Origin: Cloacibacillus porcorum
GTDB taxonomy: Bacteria; Synergistota; Synergistia; Synergistales; Synergistaceae
Assembly: GCF_001701045.1 (NCBI RefSeq)
Contig: NZ_CP016757.1
Coordinates: 62,001-126,000, forward strand
Direction of reading: 5' to 3'
DNA: 64,000 bases
The notes under the pieces were generated by a model. That model had not been told where the DNA came from, did not search any database, and saw only the letters and a program-made list of their open reading frames with translations. Below, in pieces: positions 34,124-43,486 of this stretch. The first letter of the stretch is position 1. Each line of letters starts with the position of its first letter. The translations under genes were made by a program, and so were the position numbers.

Positions 34124-35248
34124 CTATCCCTCCTGCTTTGCCAGGTAGCCGCCGAGAGCCTTTAGCCCCTCCGTCAGCAGCTGCCGGTCGCCGAAGCCGT
34201 AGCCGAGGCGGAAGGATTTTTCCTCTTCAAAGCAGCCGCCGTGGCATAGCAGCACGCCCGTCTCTTTGTAGAGGCCGTCGCAGAGGGGCAGCGCCGCGAT
34301 GTCGTAGTCGTAGTGCACGAGCATTGTCGTCGTGAGGCTTTCACCGTATACGGAGAGTCGCGGCTGTTCCGCGAGCCACTCGTCGACGATTTTTTTATGC
34401 GGGCGGACGATGCCGCGCGCCCGGGCGAGCATTTTTTCGTTATTTTCCAGCGCGATGGCGGCGATGAGTTCGTCAAAGACGCCGTTGCAGATCGTATCGT
34501 AGGAGCGGCGGTTTTCAAGGATGTCATAGGCCTCCGGCTCTCTGACGATCGCCCAGCCGACTCTGGTGCCGGCCATCGAGTAGACCTTGGACATGCTGCC
34601 GGTGGCGATCCCCTTTTCGTAGAGGTCTACGATCGAGGGCATGTATTCGTCGGCGAGGCCGCGGTATATTTCGTCGCAGAGTATGTAGGCGCCGTTTTGC
34701 CGCGCGATCTCGACGACGGGCGCGAGTTCGTCCGCGTCCATGTAGGCTCCGGTGGGGTTGTTGGGGTTTGTCAGCGTGATGAGTTTGGTCTTTTTATCAA
34801 CAAGCTTCGTCAGCCGCCCCGGGTTGATTTTGTAGCCCTCCTCTTTTTTGAGGTGCAGCAGCCGCACTTCGCTGCCGAGCGCTTCGGGGATGGCATAGTG
34901 CTGCTGGTAGTTGGGCGTGACGGCGACGACGTTGTCGCCGGTCTCAAGCATGCCGGTGATGACGGTGGAGTTCGCGCCGGTGCCGCCGTGCATGGTGAGC
35001 ACCATCGCGGCGGAGGCCTCCCTGCAGGTGGCGGCGATCGCCTCTTTCAGACGCGGCAGGCCGAAGAAGGCGCCGTAATGGAGGTGCGTTTCAAAAAAGT
35101 GTCTGTTGAGCTCTTCTCTGTCTTCGCCGCTCAGTTCAAGGAGCTCGTCAAGGGATATCGCCTTGACGCAGCTCGCGCCGAGGTTGTATTTGCAGTCCGC
35201 GTCGCGTGGGTTGAGCCATTTTTCAACTTTGAAATCTTTGATCCTCAT
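34124..35248 (-). CDS. Class I/II PLP-dependent aminotransferase
   Basis: 374 residues. PLP-fold landmarks: GGTGANSTVITGML (phosphate turn), TNPNNPTGAYM, LCDEIYRG (Asp to the pyridine nitrogen), the Schiff-base lysine K221 in GSMSKVYSMAGTRVGW, and a C-terminal arginine in FRLGYGFG for the substrate carboxylate. Likely transaminates or beta-eliminates an amino acid; specificity not readable. Ribosome site GGAGGAG precedes ATG 35248. Stands alone between a terminator at 35338 and the palindrome at 34103. Confidence 0.92.
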   Translation of the reverse strand: MRIKDFKVEKWLNPRDADCKYNLGASCVKAISLDELLELSGEDREELNRHFFETHLHYGAFFGLPRLKEAIAATCREASAAMVLTMHGGTGANSTVITGMLETGDNVVAVTPNYQQHYAIPEALGSEVRLLHLKKEEGYKINPGRLTKLVDKKTKLITLTNPNNPTGAYMDADELAPVVEIARQNGAYILCDEIYRGLADEYMPSIVDLYEKGIATGSMSKVYSMAGTRVGWAIVREPEAYDILENRRSYDTICNGVFDELIAAIALENNEKMLARARGIVRPHKKIVDEWLAEQPRLSVYGESLTTTMLVHYDYDIAALPLCDGLYKETGVLLCHGGCFEEEKSFRLGYGFGDRQLLTEGLKALGGYLAKQEG

Positions 35249-35337
35249 GCCGCTCTCCTCCTCTGTTTTGCCGTCATGATACCGGTTATTGTACAGGAAA
35301 GGCGAGCGGCGCGGTATATGCGGCGGGTAAATAAATA

Positions 35338-35382
35338 ACGGCCCCTGCCGCGCTCCTTTTTTCTGGGCTTCGGCGGGGCCGT
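35338..35382 (-). terminator. Terminator after the tandem PEP-synthase-like genes
   Basis: ACGGCCCCTGCCG (35338-35350) pairs with CGGCGGGGCCGT (35371-35382) with one bulge; on the minus strand it is followed by TATTTATTTA. It ends the 38896-35413 unit. Confidence 0.7.
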
Positions 35383-35412
35383 CACTGAAATTTTTTACCG
35401 CCAGCCGGCGCG

Positions 35413-37164
35413 TCAGTCTGTCTCTCCCATGTCCTTATCGATGATTACGCCGCGGTTGCTCTCGCCGTCCATGTAGGCGGCAAAGCTGCCGCGGTAGACG
35501 CGTATCGCGGGGTTGTCACACCAGGGCTCCCATTTTTTGCTCTCGAACCAGTCGGCGTTGAAGATGTTGCGGTCCTCTCCAGCGAAGACTGGCATGTAGA
35601 GGACGCCGTCGACTTCGAGGTCGGAGAAGAAGTGCGTGCCGTAGGAGAGTTCCGGCATGAAGCCGAGGCGCGGGATGCCGAGCTCCACCATGCCGCGGCA
35701 GTTCGTCAGCTCGCTGTACTGCACGGGAACGCCGAGCTCCGGATTGCTGGAGCCGATGCGTCCCGGGGCGACGAGGATGTAGGGCTCGCCGTCGGAGGCT
35801 TTGTTGAGTTCGCCGATGAGCCGCGCTGTCCCGTAGAAGTCACGCTGCGCGTAGTAGCGGTTAAAATCGACGTAGACGATCTTGGTTATCTGCGGGATCG
35901 CGCCGTGGGTCACCATGCGGTCGGCCTGCAGCAGGATCTGGCGCTGCGAGAGTTCGGGAATACCTCCCTCAAGGTGGTTGTTCGACCAGAAGGGGCGCGA
36001 CTGGATGAGGCAGAAGGAGTCCTCCGTCGGCTCGAAGGCGAATTCAATGTCGGCCGGGACGCCCATCTTGTTCTCAAGCAGCTTCAGCGTCTTTTTGACG
36101 CGCTTGTAAAAGTCGGGGTAGATGCGGGGGAAGCTGTCGAAGGTGAAGCAGACCTTTGTCCCCGGCGAGAGGGAGGCCATGTTCTTCATGATCTGGAAGA
36201 AACAGCCCTCACCGTCGTCGCAGCGGTAGATCTGCGCGTAGGCGGCGAAGTCGGGATGGTAGGTAAGCAGCTGTTTCCACTCTTTTTTGATGTCTAACGT
36301 AGTTATCTGGTTGGGGCGTTCCTCGTCGATGACGTGAAATGATTCCTGGGCGATAGCCGAGATCTTCTCCGGCGAGAAACCCTCGGGACGCAGTATCGGA
36401 TTGGTCAGCGAGACGGTGCGCGCGTAACCGCGCTTGGTGCTCATGGTGCCCATGCCGAAGACCATGCGCACGAGGCCGTCGTCCTGCTTCACGCGCGTCG
36501 TCCAGCGGCGGAAGTTCTGCGAATATCCGACGCCGGCCATCGTCGGATAGTAGTAGCGCCCTCGCCAGCGTCCCGCCATGCGGATGATGATGATCCCCAT
36601 GTCGTCGCCTCCGAGGTGGTGGCGTTCCCGATAATCGGCCGCGGCCGGGAAGAAGGTGCGCGAATAGATGCGCCGTACCTCGTTTTCCACGGCGACGGAC
36701 CGCTCCTCAAGGCCGCCGCAGTTGTTGCTGAGGAAGTTTGTCAGGTATTTTCCGGCGAAGGAGTGTTTTACGTCGTCCTCCAGCCGGCTGGAGCTGCGGA
36801 TGACGACGGGGTCGCGCATATCCGCAAGGAAGGTGCGGATGTACATGCCGGCCGCCTGCGGCAGCGGCGTTTCAAGAAAGACCCGCTCGATCTCCTGTGG
36901 GTCGTTGTTTGCGAGCAGCGTGTCGAGGTGAGGTACCCGCTCGAGAAACTGATGGAATATCTCGATGCTGAGGTAGATTGACCGCGGCACCTTCGTCCTG
37001 CTCATCTGTTCGTCGCCGCTGTCGCGCAGCTGCCGCAGCGCGAAGAGCAGCGAACGTCCCTTTCCCCCTATAGTGCCGCGCCCGCAGATCAGCGGTGCGA
37101 ACTCAGGATCGTCATGCGGCTGCCATTCAAAGTAGAGTTCTCTTGCTCGGTCTGCAGAGGTCAT
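35413..37164 (-). CDS. PEP-synthase/PPDK N-terminal-domain-like protein, second copy
   Basis: 583 residues. The first 250 residues resemble the ATP-grasp nucleotide-binding part of PEP synthase and pyruvate phosphate dikinase: GGKGRSLL, VIRSSSRLEDD, FAGKYLTNF. The swivelling phospho-histidine domain and the PEP/pyruvate barrel are absent. Instead the C-terminal third has a conserved block (ILVAPGRIGSSNPELGVPVQ, LSYGTHFFSDLE) shared with the gene upstream. It cannot be a complete PEP synthase. It may be an ATP-dependent kinase or regulator; function unknown. Only 4 bases separate it from the copy at 37169. Confidence 0.82.
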   Translation of the reverse strand: MTSADRARELYFEWQPHDDPEFAPLICGRGTIGGKGRSLLFALRQLRDSGDEQMSRTKVPRSIYLSIEIFHQFLERVPHLDTLLANNDPQEIERVFLETPLPQAAGMYIRTFLADMRDPVVIRSSSRLEDDVKHSFAGKYLTNFLSNNCGGLEERSVAVENEVRRIYSRTFFPAAADYRERHHLGGDDMGIIIIRMAGRWRGRYYYPTMAGVGYSQNFRRWTTRVKQDDGLVRMVFGMGTMSTKRGYARTVSLTNPILRPEGFSPEKISAIAQESFHVIDEERPNQITTLDIKKEWKQLLTYHPDFAAYAQIYRCDDGEGCFFQIMKNMASLSPGTKVCFTFDSFPRIYPDFYKRVKKTLKLLENKMGVPADIEFAFEPTEDSFCLIQSRPFWSNNHLEGGIPELSQRQILLQADRMVTHGAIPQITKIVYVDFNRYYAQRDFYGTARLIGELNKASDGEPYILVAPGRIGSSNPELGVPVQYSELTNCRGMVELGIPRLGFMPELSYGTHFFSDLEVDGVLYMPVFAGEDRNIFNADWFESKKWEPWCDNPAIRVYRGSFAAYMDGESNRGVIIDKDMGETD

Positions 37165-37168
37165 ATTA

Positions 37169-38896
37169 TCACTTGCCTTCCGGGGTTTTGTCGATAACGA
37201 TTCCGGTCTCCGAGTCTCCGTCGAGCAGCACGTCGAAGCATCCCTCGTAGTGTCTTACGGCGGGGTGGGATATCGTCTGCCACGGATGACTCTCGAACCA
37301 TTCTCTGTTATATATGTTATTCTTTTCGCCGTCAAATACCGGCAGATAGAGGATGTTGTCCCCGTCCAGGTCGAGGAAAAAGTGCGTCCCATAGGAGAGC
37401 TCGGGAGCCATCCCCTTCTGCGGTATGCCCAGCTCCACGAGGCAGCCGGAGTTTGACAGCTCGTTGTAGCGCACCGGCACGCCGAGCAGCGGGTTCGAGC
37501 TGCCCCAGCGTCCGGGGCCGACGAGGATGTAGCGCTCGCCGTCGAGCCGGTCGTTTATCTCTCCCACGGCGCGCGCGACGTCGGCGAAGTCCGCCTGCTT
37601 GCCGTATATTTCAGGGTCTACAAAGACGATGTGTCTGACGCCCTCCAGCCTGCCGTTGGCGACCATGCGGTCGCCGCGCAGGATGGTCTTTTCACGCGGC
37701 GTATCGGGGATCTCCACGCGCCCTTTGTCGTCGTAGACGGAGAGCGGCCGCAGCTGCACGAGGGTGAAGCGGTCGTCGCTGACCTCGTAGGCGAACTCCA
37801 TGTCCACGGGGAGCTGAAGCTCCTTTTCAAAGAGCGAAAGAAGCTTCTTGAGCCGCGTGAAGAGCTTCGGGCAGCGGCCCGGCAGCTCGGAGAAGGTGAA
37901 TACCGGACGCGGTACGTTCATATTGCTTGGGTCGGTGTGTATCCAGTGGAAGGCGTTGTCGTCGAACCACTGCAGATAGGTGGGCGCCATCTTGTGTTTT
38001 TTCAGGATATCCTTGATGGTGACGGCGATATGCTGCGAGGTAAACTTGCGGTGCTCCGTATCAACGTAGTCGTAGTGCTCCTGTGAATGCGTCACAATTT
38101 CGTGGGGTTTCGTCCCCTCTGGGCGGAGGTTGGGGTTTGTGAGGTAAAAGGTCCTCGCATAGGCCCTGTCGACGGTACGGGTGCCAAGACCGAAGCAGAT
38201 CCTCACGACGCCGTCCTCTTTCCTGATGCGCGGCGAGGGGCGGCGGAAGACCTTCGAGAAGGCCGCGCCCGCAAGCTCCGGGTAAAACATGTTCCCGTAC
38301 CGGCGGCCCTCGATGGGCTGGATGAGCACGGCCATGCGCTCTCCGCCCCACTGTATGCCGTGTTTGCGCTTATATTCGCGCGCCGCGGGGTTATAGGTGG
38401 AGGCGTAGACGGTCTTTATCGCGCTTTCGAGCTCCGCGCGGCGCTCCCCGCGCGTTCCGGCATTGGAGGAAAAGCGCGTCGCGTACTTTCCCGCGAAGGA
38501 GAGGTTGACGTCGTCCTCAAGCGTCGAGGAGGAGCGCACGGAGATGGGATCCTCTATAAGGTCAAGTATCTTTTCAAGAGGTTCGTCGAGCGACGGCGGC
38601 AGGTGGGCCGCCGCGCAGATCTTGTACAGCTCGGGGGCATCCGAATGCGCGCGCAGATTCATCAGCCGCTCCCAGAGGTTGTTGTACTCCATGAATTCGT
38701 CGAAGACCGAAGTCGTGATGACGAAGGAATATTTGGGCAGATGCACGTCCTCCAGCAGACCGTTCTTTTCAAGGATATGGTGCGCGAAGGAGAGTCCCTT
38801 TGACTTCCCTCCGATACGTCCGTCGCCGATGAGCCATCCGCGCTCCTCATAAAAGGGGACAGGGTCGAAGCTCCTATAAAAATCACCGTAATTCAT
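37169..38896 (-). CDS. PEP-synthase/PPDK N-terminal-domain-like protein, first copy
   Basis: 575 residues from ATG 38896 (GGAGGG upstream). Same build as its downstream neighbour: GGKSKGLSF, ISVRSSSTLEDDV, FAGKYATRF in the ATP-grasp part and ILVGPGRWGSSNPLLGVPVR with LSYGTHFFLDLD in the C-terminal part, with no phospho-histidine or barrel domain. The two share layout and motifs over their whole length but are clearly diverged, so the duplication is old. Tandem retention suggests they form a hetero-complex or act on different partners. The gene is divergent from ppk1. Confidence 0.82.
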   Translation of the reverse strand: MNYGDFYRSFDPVPFYEERGWLIGDGRIGGKSKGLSFAHHILEKNGLLEDVHLPKYSFVITTSVFDEFMEYNNLWERLMNLRAHSDAPELYKICAAAHLPPSLDEPLEKILDLIEDPISVRSSSTLEDDVNLSFAGKYATRFSSNAGTRGERRAELESAIKTVYASTYNPAAREYKRKHGIQWGGERMAVLIQPIEGRRYGNMFYPELAGAAFSKVFRRPSPRIRKEDGVVRICFGLGTRTVDRAYARTFYLTNPNLRPEGTKPHEIVTHSQEHYDYVDTEHRKFTSQHIAVTIKDILKKHKMAPTYLQWFDDNAFHWIHTDPSNMNVPRPVFTFSELPGRCPKLFTRLKKLLSLFEKELQLPVDMEFAYEVSDDRFTLVQLRPLSVYDDKGRVEIPDTPREKTILRGDRMVANGRLEGVRHIVFVDPEIYGKQADFADVARAVGEINDRLDGERYILVGPGRWGSSNPLLGVPVRYNELSNSGCLVELGIPQKGMAPELSYGTHFFLDLDGDNILYLPVFDGEKNNIYNREWFESHPWQTISHPAVRHYEGCFDVLLDGDSETGIVIDKTPEGK

Positions 38897-39157
38897 AACG
38901 TCCCTCCTAACAGGTTCCATCCAATTCGATGACTAAAAATTCTATCATTATAACTAATTATTATAGACTATATTTTCGTCTCTTTAAAGCAGAAATTTAA
39001 TATGATGAATTGTATTTTCTGCGCAAAATTGCGTAAGTTACAGAGGTGTAACGATATTTTAACGTTTTTTTTACTATGCACTTTGCGGCGGGGTTTAAGA
39101 TAATAACGGTGATAAGATGTGTCAAGTAAGAGGCTCCAAACGGAGGATGATTTTACG

Positions 39158-41218
39158 ATGATTATGAATAACCGGGAACTGAGCTGGCTGGTATTCAACG
39201 ACCGCGTGCTGCAGGAGGCGCAGGATAGGAGCGTGCCGCTGATGCAGCGGCTCAAGTTCCTCGGCATTTTTTCAAACAACCAGGATGAATTTTTAAAGGT
39301 GCGCGTCGCGAAGCTGATCCGCCTGAGCCGCATGAAGGGGCTCAAGGGGGCGCAGGCCGCCAAGGCGCGTGCCGCGGCGGAGGTGCTGCCGCAGCTCTAC
39401 GCGCGTATGTCCGAGTCGCAGGAAAAATTTGACGAGATCTATTACGGCATCCTCTCCGAGATGGCGGCGATCGGGATAAACGTGGTGAACGAACGGCAGC
39501 TTACGGAGGAACAGGAACGGTTCTGCGTCGACTATTACTCCTCCGTCGTCAGCGAGCGTATTGTGCCGCTGCTGATCCGCAAAGCGACGAAGCTCCCCTT
39601 TATCAGCGACGGCGATATCTACCTCGGCGTCAAAATGACGGGGGCCAAAGCCAAGAACGTGCGTTACGCCTTTATCCAGATCCCCGTCAGCAGCGCCTGC
39701 CCGCGTTTCGTCGAACTGCCGTCGGCGGAGGGACGCCGGGACATAATCTTTCTCGACGATATTATCCGCCTCTGTCTGCGGGAGATATTTTTCATGTTCA
39801 GCTGCGAGACGGTCAGCGCCCATACCTTCCGTATTGTGCGCGACGCGCAGATCGAGATGGACGGCGACATCTCCAAGAGCCTGATGGAGAAGATGGAGGA
39901 GGGCATTGAGAACCGGTACCGCGGCAAACCTGTGCGGCTCATCTATGACAGGGAGATGCCGGAAGATTTGCTCTCGCTGATCGTCTCCAAGCTCTCGCTG
40001 AAGGCGGGTCCCTCGCTCGACCCGGGCGGGCGCTACCACCTAAAGCGCGACCTGATGAAGTTCCCGCGCGTCTGCCCGCAGCTGGAGGAGAAGCTGCCCG
40101 CGCCGATGCGCAACCTGGCGATCGCCCCCTTCTCCAGTATTCTGAAGGTCGTGGCGAAGCGCGACGTGATGCTCCATTTTCCATACCATACATTCAACCA
40201 TGTGATAGACTTCCTGCGCGAGGCGGCAATCGATCCCAAGGTGGAGAATATCTTTATCACCCTCTACCGGACGGCGGAACATTCAAAGGTGATCAACGCC
40301 CTCATAGGAGCGGCTAAAAACGGTAAGAGCGTCACCGTCATCATGGAGTTCCTCGCGCGTTTCGACGAGGGACAGAACATCGAATACGCCGACATTCTCC
40401 AGCGCGCCGGCGTGCGCGTAATCGACGGCGTGGCGGGGCTGAAGGTACACTGCAAGCTGATCCTCGTCGAGCGCCGCGAACGTACCGGCCTCAAGGGTTA
40501 TGCCTATATCGGCACCGGAAACTTCAACGAATCGACGGCGAAGATTTACTCCGACTTCGGCCTGCTCACCTGCCGCCGCGAGATCGTCTGTGAGACGCGC
40601 TCCGTCTTCGATTCCGTCACCGCGCACCAGCCGCTCGCCTGCCGGCATCTTCTCGTTGCGCCATATAACATGCGCGCGCGCTTCGAGGCGCTTGTGGAAG
40701 AGGAGATCAAACATGCCAAGAGAGGCAAGAAGGCCTATATCAAGGCGAAATTCAACAGCCTTACCGACCCCGAGATGATAAATCTGCTGTACAAGGCGAG
40801 CCGCGCCGGCGTTAAGATAAGCCTCATCGTGAGGGGCGCCTGCTGTCTCCAGCCGGGAGTCGAAGGGCTCAGTGAAAACATCCGGGTGATAAGCATCATC
40901 GACATCTACCTCGAACACGCGCGGATGGCCATCTTCTGCGGCGGCGGCGAGGAAAAAATATTCATCCTCAGCGCTGACTGGATGACGCGCAACCTTAACC
41001 GCCGCATCGAGGTCGGCACGCCGATTTATGATCCCGCCATCCGCAGGCAGCTGAAAAAGGTATTTGAAATGCAGTGGAACGATAACGTCAAGGCCCGGGA
41101 TATGGCGGTATTCGGGGCCAATGAATACGTGGCCGGCGGCGAGGGAAAGCGGTGCCGTTCGCAGCTGGCGCTCCATGAATTCTACAAAAAGGCCGCTGAA
41201 AAGAGGAATGAAGAATAA
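39158..41218 (+). CDS. ppk1: Polyphosphate kinase 1
   Basis: 686 residues, normal PPK1 length. It reversibly moves the terminal phosphate of ATP onto long-chain polyphosphate. N-terminal NNRELSWLVFNDRVLQEA is the family signature; the first HKD-like site with autophosphorylated histidine H431 is in VHCKLILVERRE, the second region near EHARMAIFCGGG; GTGNFNESTAKIYSDFGLL is also present. ATG 39158 has GGAGG 11 bases upstream; the GTG at 39119 lacks a site. Its stop overlaps the ATG of ppx/gppA (TAATG). Confidence 0.96.
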   Translation: MIMNNRELSWLVFNDRVLQEAQDRSVPLMQRLKFLGIFSNNQDEFLKVRVAKLIRLSRMKGLKGAQAAKARAAAEVLPQLYARMSESQEKFDEIYYGILSEMAAIGINVVNERQLTEEQERFCVDYYSSVVSERIVPLLIRKATKLPFISDGDIYLGVKMTGAKAKNVRYAFIQIPVSSACPRFVELPSAEGRRDIIFLDDIIRLCLREIFFMFSCETVSAHTFRIVRDAQIEMDGDISKSLMEKMEEGIENRYRGKPVRLIYDREMPEDLLSLIVSKLSLKAGPSLDPGGRYHLKRDLMKFPRVCPQLEEKLPAPMRNLAIAPFSSILKVVAKRDVMLHFPYHTFNHVIDFLREAAIDPKVENIFITLYRTAEHSKVINALIGAAKNGKSVTVIMEFLARFDEGQNIEYADILQRAGVRVIDGVAGLKVHCKLILVERRERTGLKGYAYIGTGNFNESTAKIYSDFGLLTCRREIVCETRSVFDSVTAHQPLACRHLLVAPYNMRARFEALVEEEIKHAKRGKKAYIKAKFNSLTDPEMINLLYKASRAGVKISLIVRGACCLQPGVEGLSENIRVISIIDIYLEHARMAIFCGGGEEKIFILSADWMTRNLNRRIEVGTPIYDPAIRRQLKKVFEMQWNDNVKARDMAVFGANEYVAGGEGKRCRSQLALHEFYKKAAEKRNEE

Positions 41219-42111
41219 TGAGAGATATGAACACGATCGCGGCGCTGGATATCGGCAGCAACGCCGTCCGTTTTCTGATCTGCAGCATAGAGGAATCCAG
41301 CGACACGAAAAAATGCCGTAAAGTCGCCTTTCTCCGCGTGCCGGTGCGTCTCGGGGAGGACGTCTTCACCGAGGGCGAGATAAGCGCGCGCCGGAGAATG
41401 CTGCTCTGCGAGGCGATGCAGGGCTTTTCCCATCTGATGAAGACCTTCGGCGTGAGCGAATACCGCGCCTGCGCCACCAGCTCGATGCGCGAGGCAAAAA
41501 ACGGCGCCGAAGTTCTCGACGAGATCAGGGAAAAGAGCGGCATCCAGGTCGAGGTAATATCGGGGCTGGAAGAGGCCGAGATAATATACGCGGCGGGCGT
41601 CTCTTCCGCCGGCAGTGAAAATTGGAAAGACTCCCTCCACGTCGACGTCGGCGGCGGCAGCACGGAGGTCGTTATCTACGCCGGCGGCCGCGTCGCCGAA
41701 TCGCGCTCATTCCGGCTCGGGACGGTGCGCATCCTGAAAGACGCGGTCGAAAAGGGGGACAAAGAGCTCTTTAAAAAAGAGCTGAAAAAAATCGGGGAAA
41801 AATACCGCGGCCTGCGCATCATCGGCTCTGGCGGCAACATAAATAAGGCGCAGAAGCTGCTCAACAAACGGGTTGGCGAGCCGATAAGCGCCGTCGAGCT
41901 GAGGATGCTCTACGACACGCTGAAGAAGATGACCTTTGAAGAGAGGATCAACAACTTCAAGCTCAATCCCTACCGCGCCGACGTCATCATCCCCGCGCTG
42001 AAAATATTCCTCCTCGTCAGCAAACTTTGCTGCGCGCCGACGATCATCGTGCCGCAGGTAGGGCTGGTGGACGGGATCATCGCCATGCTCCACGCGAAAA
42101 TGTCCTCATAG
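41218..42111 (+). CDS. Ppx/GppA exopolyphosphatase
   Basis: 297 residues, the short form carrying only the two ASKHA domains. Phosphate-binding motifs: LDIGSNAVRF, DVGGGSTEV (phosphate 2) and RLGTVRI, with the catalytic glutamate region in CATSSMREAKN. It degrades polyphosphate or pppGpp. Coupled to ppk1 by a TAATG overlap, a common make-and-break pair. The last native gene before the foreign island: acquired sequence begins right behind its stop codon. Confidence 0.93.
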   Translation: MRDMNTIAALDIGSNAVRFLICSIEESSDTKKCRKVAFLRVPVRLGEDVFTEGEISARRRMLLCEAMQGFSHLMKTFGVSEYRACATSSMREAKNGAEVLDEIREKSGIQVEVISGLEEAEIIYAAGVSSAGSENWKDSLHVDVGGGSTEVVIYAGGRVAESRSFRLGTVRILKDAVEKGDKELFKKELKKIGEKYRGLRIIGSGGNINKAQKLLNKRVGEPISAVELRMLYDTLKKMTFEERINNFKLNPYRADVIIPALKIFLLVSKLCCAPTIIVPQVGLVDGIIAMLHAKMSS

Positions 42112-42276
42112 GACAGCCCGGACAGTGACCCAGAACAAGCGGCGTTGGCGTTTATCTGTAAGCGGCTTCGGCTGAATTTGGGAAAGCTGTCTGCGGAAGA
42201 AACAAAATGGCTGAAAAAGATGGCAGAAAAATCGGACTTGTTGAAAAATCCAAACCCACAGTGGGGATGGAAGTAA
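42112..42276 (+). pseudogene. C-terminal tail of a foreign mobile-element gene
   Basis: An open frame of 54 codons with no start, lying in frame directly behind the ppx/gppA stop and ending at TAA 42274-42276. It reads DSDPEQAALAFICKRL, later KLSAEETKWLKKMAEK and ends PNPQWGWK, a lysine-rich C-terminus with codon use unlike the neighbours and like low-GC Firmicutes elements. I read it as a truncated relic carried in with the chloramphenicol gene; the parent protein is not identified. Confidence 0.55.
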
Positions 42277-42305
42277 GCAAAGAAGAAAACTAAGGAGCAA
42301 CCAAA

Positions 42306-42929
42306 ATGACATTTGAGAAAATTGATAGGGACACATGGGTACGAAAAGAATATTTTGAACATTATTTCTCAAATATTCCCTGTACTTATAGCATGACTGT
42401 TAGGTTAGATATTACACAGATAGTGAAGCAACAGGTAAAATTATATCCAGCTATGCTTTACTATCTTACGACTGTTGTAAACCGTCATTCTGAGTTTAGA
42501 ACTGCTTTCAATGAGAACAATGAATTGGGTATTTATAGTGAAATGATACCTTGCTATACAGTTTTTCATAAAGACACCGAAGCATTTTCTAATATCTGGA
42601 CGAACTACACGCCGAATTTTGAAGAATTTTGTAATGCTTATGAGAATGATATATTACAGTACGTAAATGAAAAAGGAATGACAGCAAAGCCAAATGTTCC
42701 CAGCAATTACTTCAATGTTTCAATGATACCGTGGGCAACATTTGAGGGCTTTAACTTGAACTTGCAGAAAGGATATGATTATTTGAAGCCTATTTTTACA
42801 ATAGGGAAATATTATCAAGAAACTGGACGAACTCTAATTCCTTTGGCAACTCAAGTTCATCATGCTGTATGTGATGGATTTCATGTTTGCCGTTTAATAG
42901 ACGAATTGCAGGAATTGATAAATAATTAA
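42306..42929 (+). CDS. cat: Chloramphenicol O-acetyltransferase, CatP-like type A
   Basis: 207 residues, full length. Matches the clostridial/Campylobacter CatP group: IDRDTWVRKEYFEHYF start, MIPWATFEGFNLNL and the catalytic HHAVCDGFHVCR near the C-terminus. It acetylates chloramphenicol using acetyl-CoA. Ribosome site AAGGAG is 8 bases before ATG 42306. GC content is far below the surrounding genes. Length and active-site residues suggest a working resistance gene, but no clear promoter was identified, so expression may depend on read-through from ppk1-ppx. Confidence 0.95.
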   Translation: MTFEKIDRDTWVRKEYFEHYFSNIPCTYSMTVRLDITQIVKQQVKLYPAMLYYLTTVVNRHSEFRTAFNENNELGIYSEMIPCYTVFHKDTEAFSNIWTNYTPNFEEFCNAYENDILQYVNEKGMTAKPNVPSNYFNVSMIPWATFEGFNLNLQKGYDYLKPIFTIGKYYQETGRTLIPLATQVHHAVCDGFHVCRLIDELQELINN

Positions 42930-42968
42930 ATTGCATATATCGAAAAAATAGCAAAGCCAGCCGAACCA

Positions 42969-43012
42969 GTCAACGGTCAAGATGAACGGCGCATAAATGC
43001 GCCGCCGTTGAC
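42969..43012 (+). repeat. Nested inverted repeat downstream of cat
   Basis: GTCAACGG (42969-42976) with CCGTTGAC (43005-43012) encloses GGCGCAT (42988-42994) with ATGCGCC (42997-43003). No T-run follows; it could be an element-end structure or weak terminator. Confidence 0.55.
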
Positions 43013-43324
43013 AGTCCTGCCTGTCTTTGGTGATGGGTAATCAAGGCGAGAAAGCCCTAAAATCGCTTCCCCCATTTCAATTTTTACTGGAGTGTGGCTA
43101 CAAGTTTGGGACAATTTATCCCGAAGCCTGGCGTAGAACGAGGGACGGGGTTCCATATACTCCCTGTCTGCTGATGAAACCAGTCCTGTGCTTACGACTC
43201 CACGCCATGCAATTACAGTCCTGTTTTCCTGTCGCTTCAAATGCTCTTGCCCTCCCCCGGCGGCAACGGCATTTTTACGGCAACGCCGACAGAGCGTATA
43301 ACACACTACACTTTGCAAGAAAAG

Positions 43325-43363
43325 GCGATACGCCACACCTCCACGGGGCGCATATCGCTTTTT
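43325..43363 (+). terminator. Terminator-like stem-loop in the island
   Basis: GCGATA-CGCC (43325-43334) pairs with GGCG (43347-43350) and TATCGC (43353-43358), with two bulged bases, then five T. Confidence 0.5.
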
Positions 43364-43454
43364 CTTGTTATCCAGCCCTCCGGCTGTATTTGTCGAGCAA
43401 AAGCAAGCGGGGTTGTGGTGTGGTATCTTTAATTTTGGGAAACTCCGACGCCAC

Positions 43455-43486
43455 ACCGGGAGGCGGCCGCTTCCCGGTATTTTTTT
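43455..43486 (+). terminator. Strong terminator-like stem-loop in the island
   Basis: ACCGGGA (43455-43461) with TCCCGGT (43472-43478) around a GC-rich loop, then A and seven T (43480-43486). No upstream gene on this strand is closer than cat. Confidence 0.65.
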
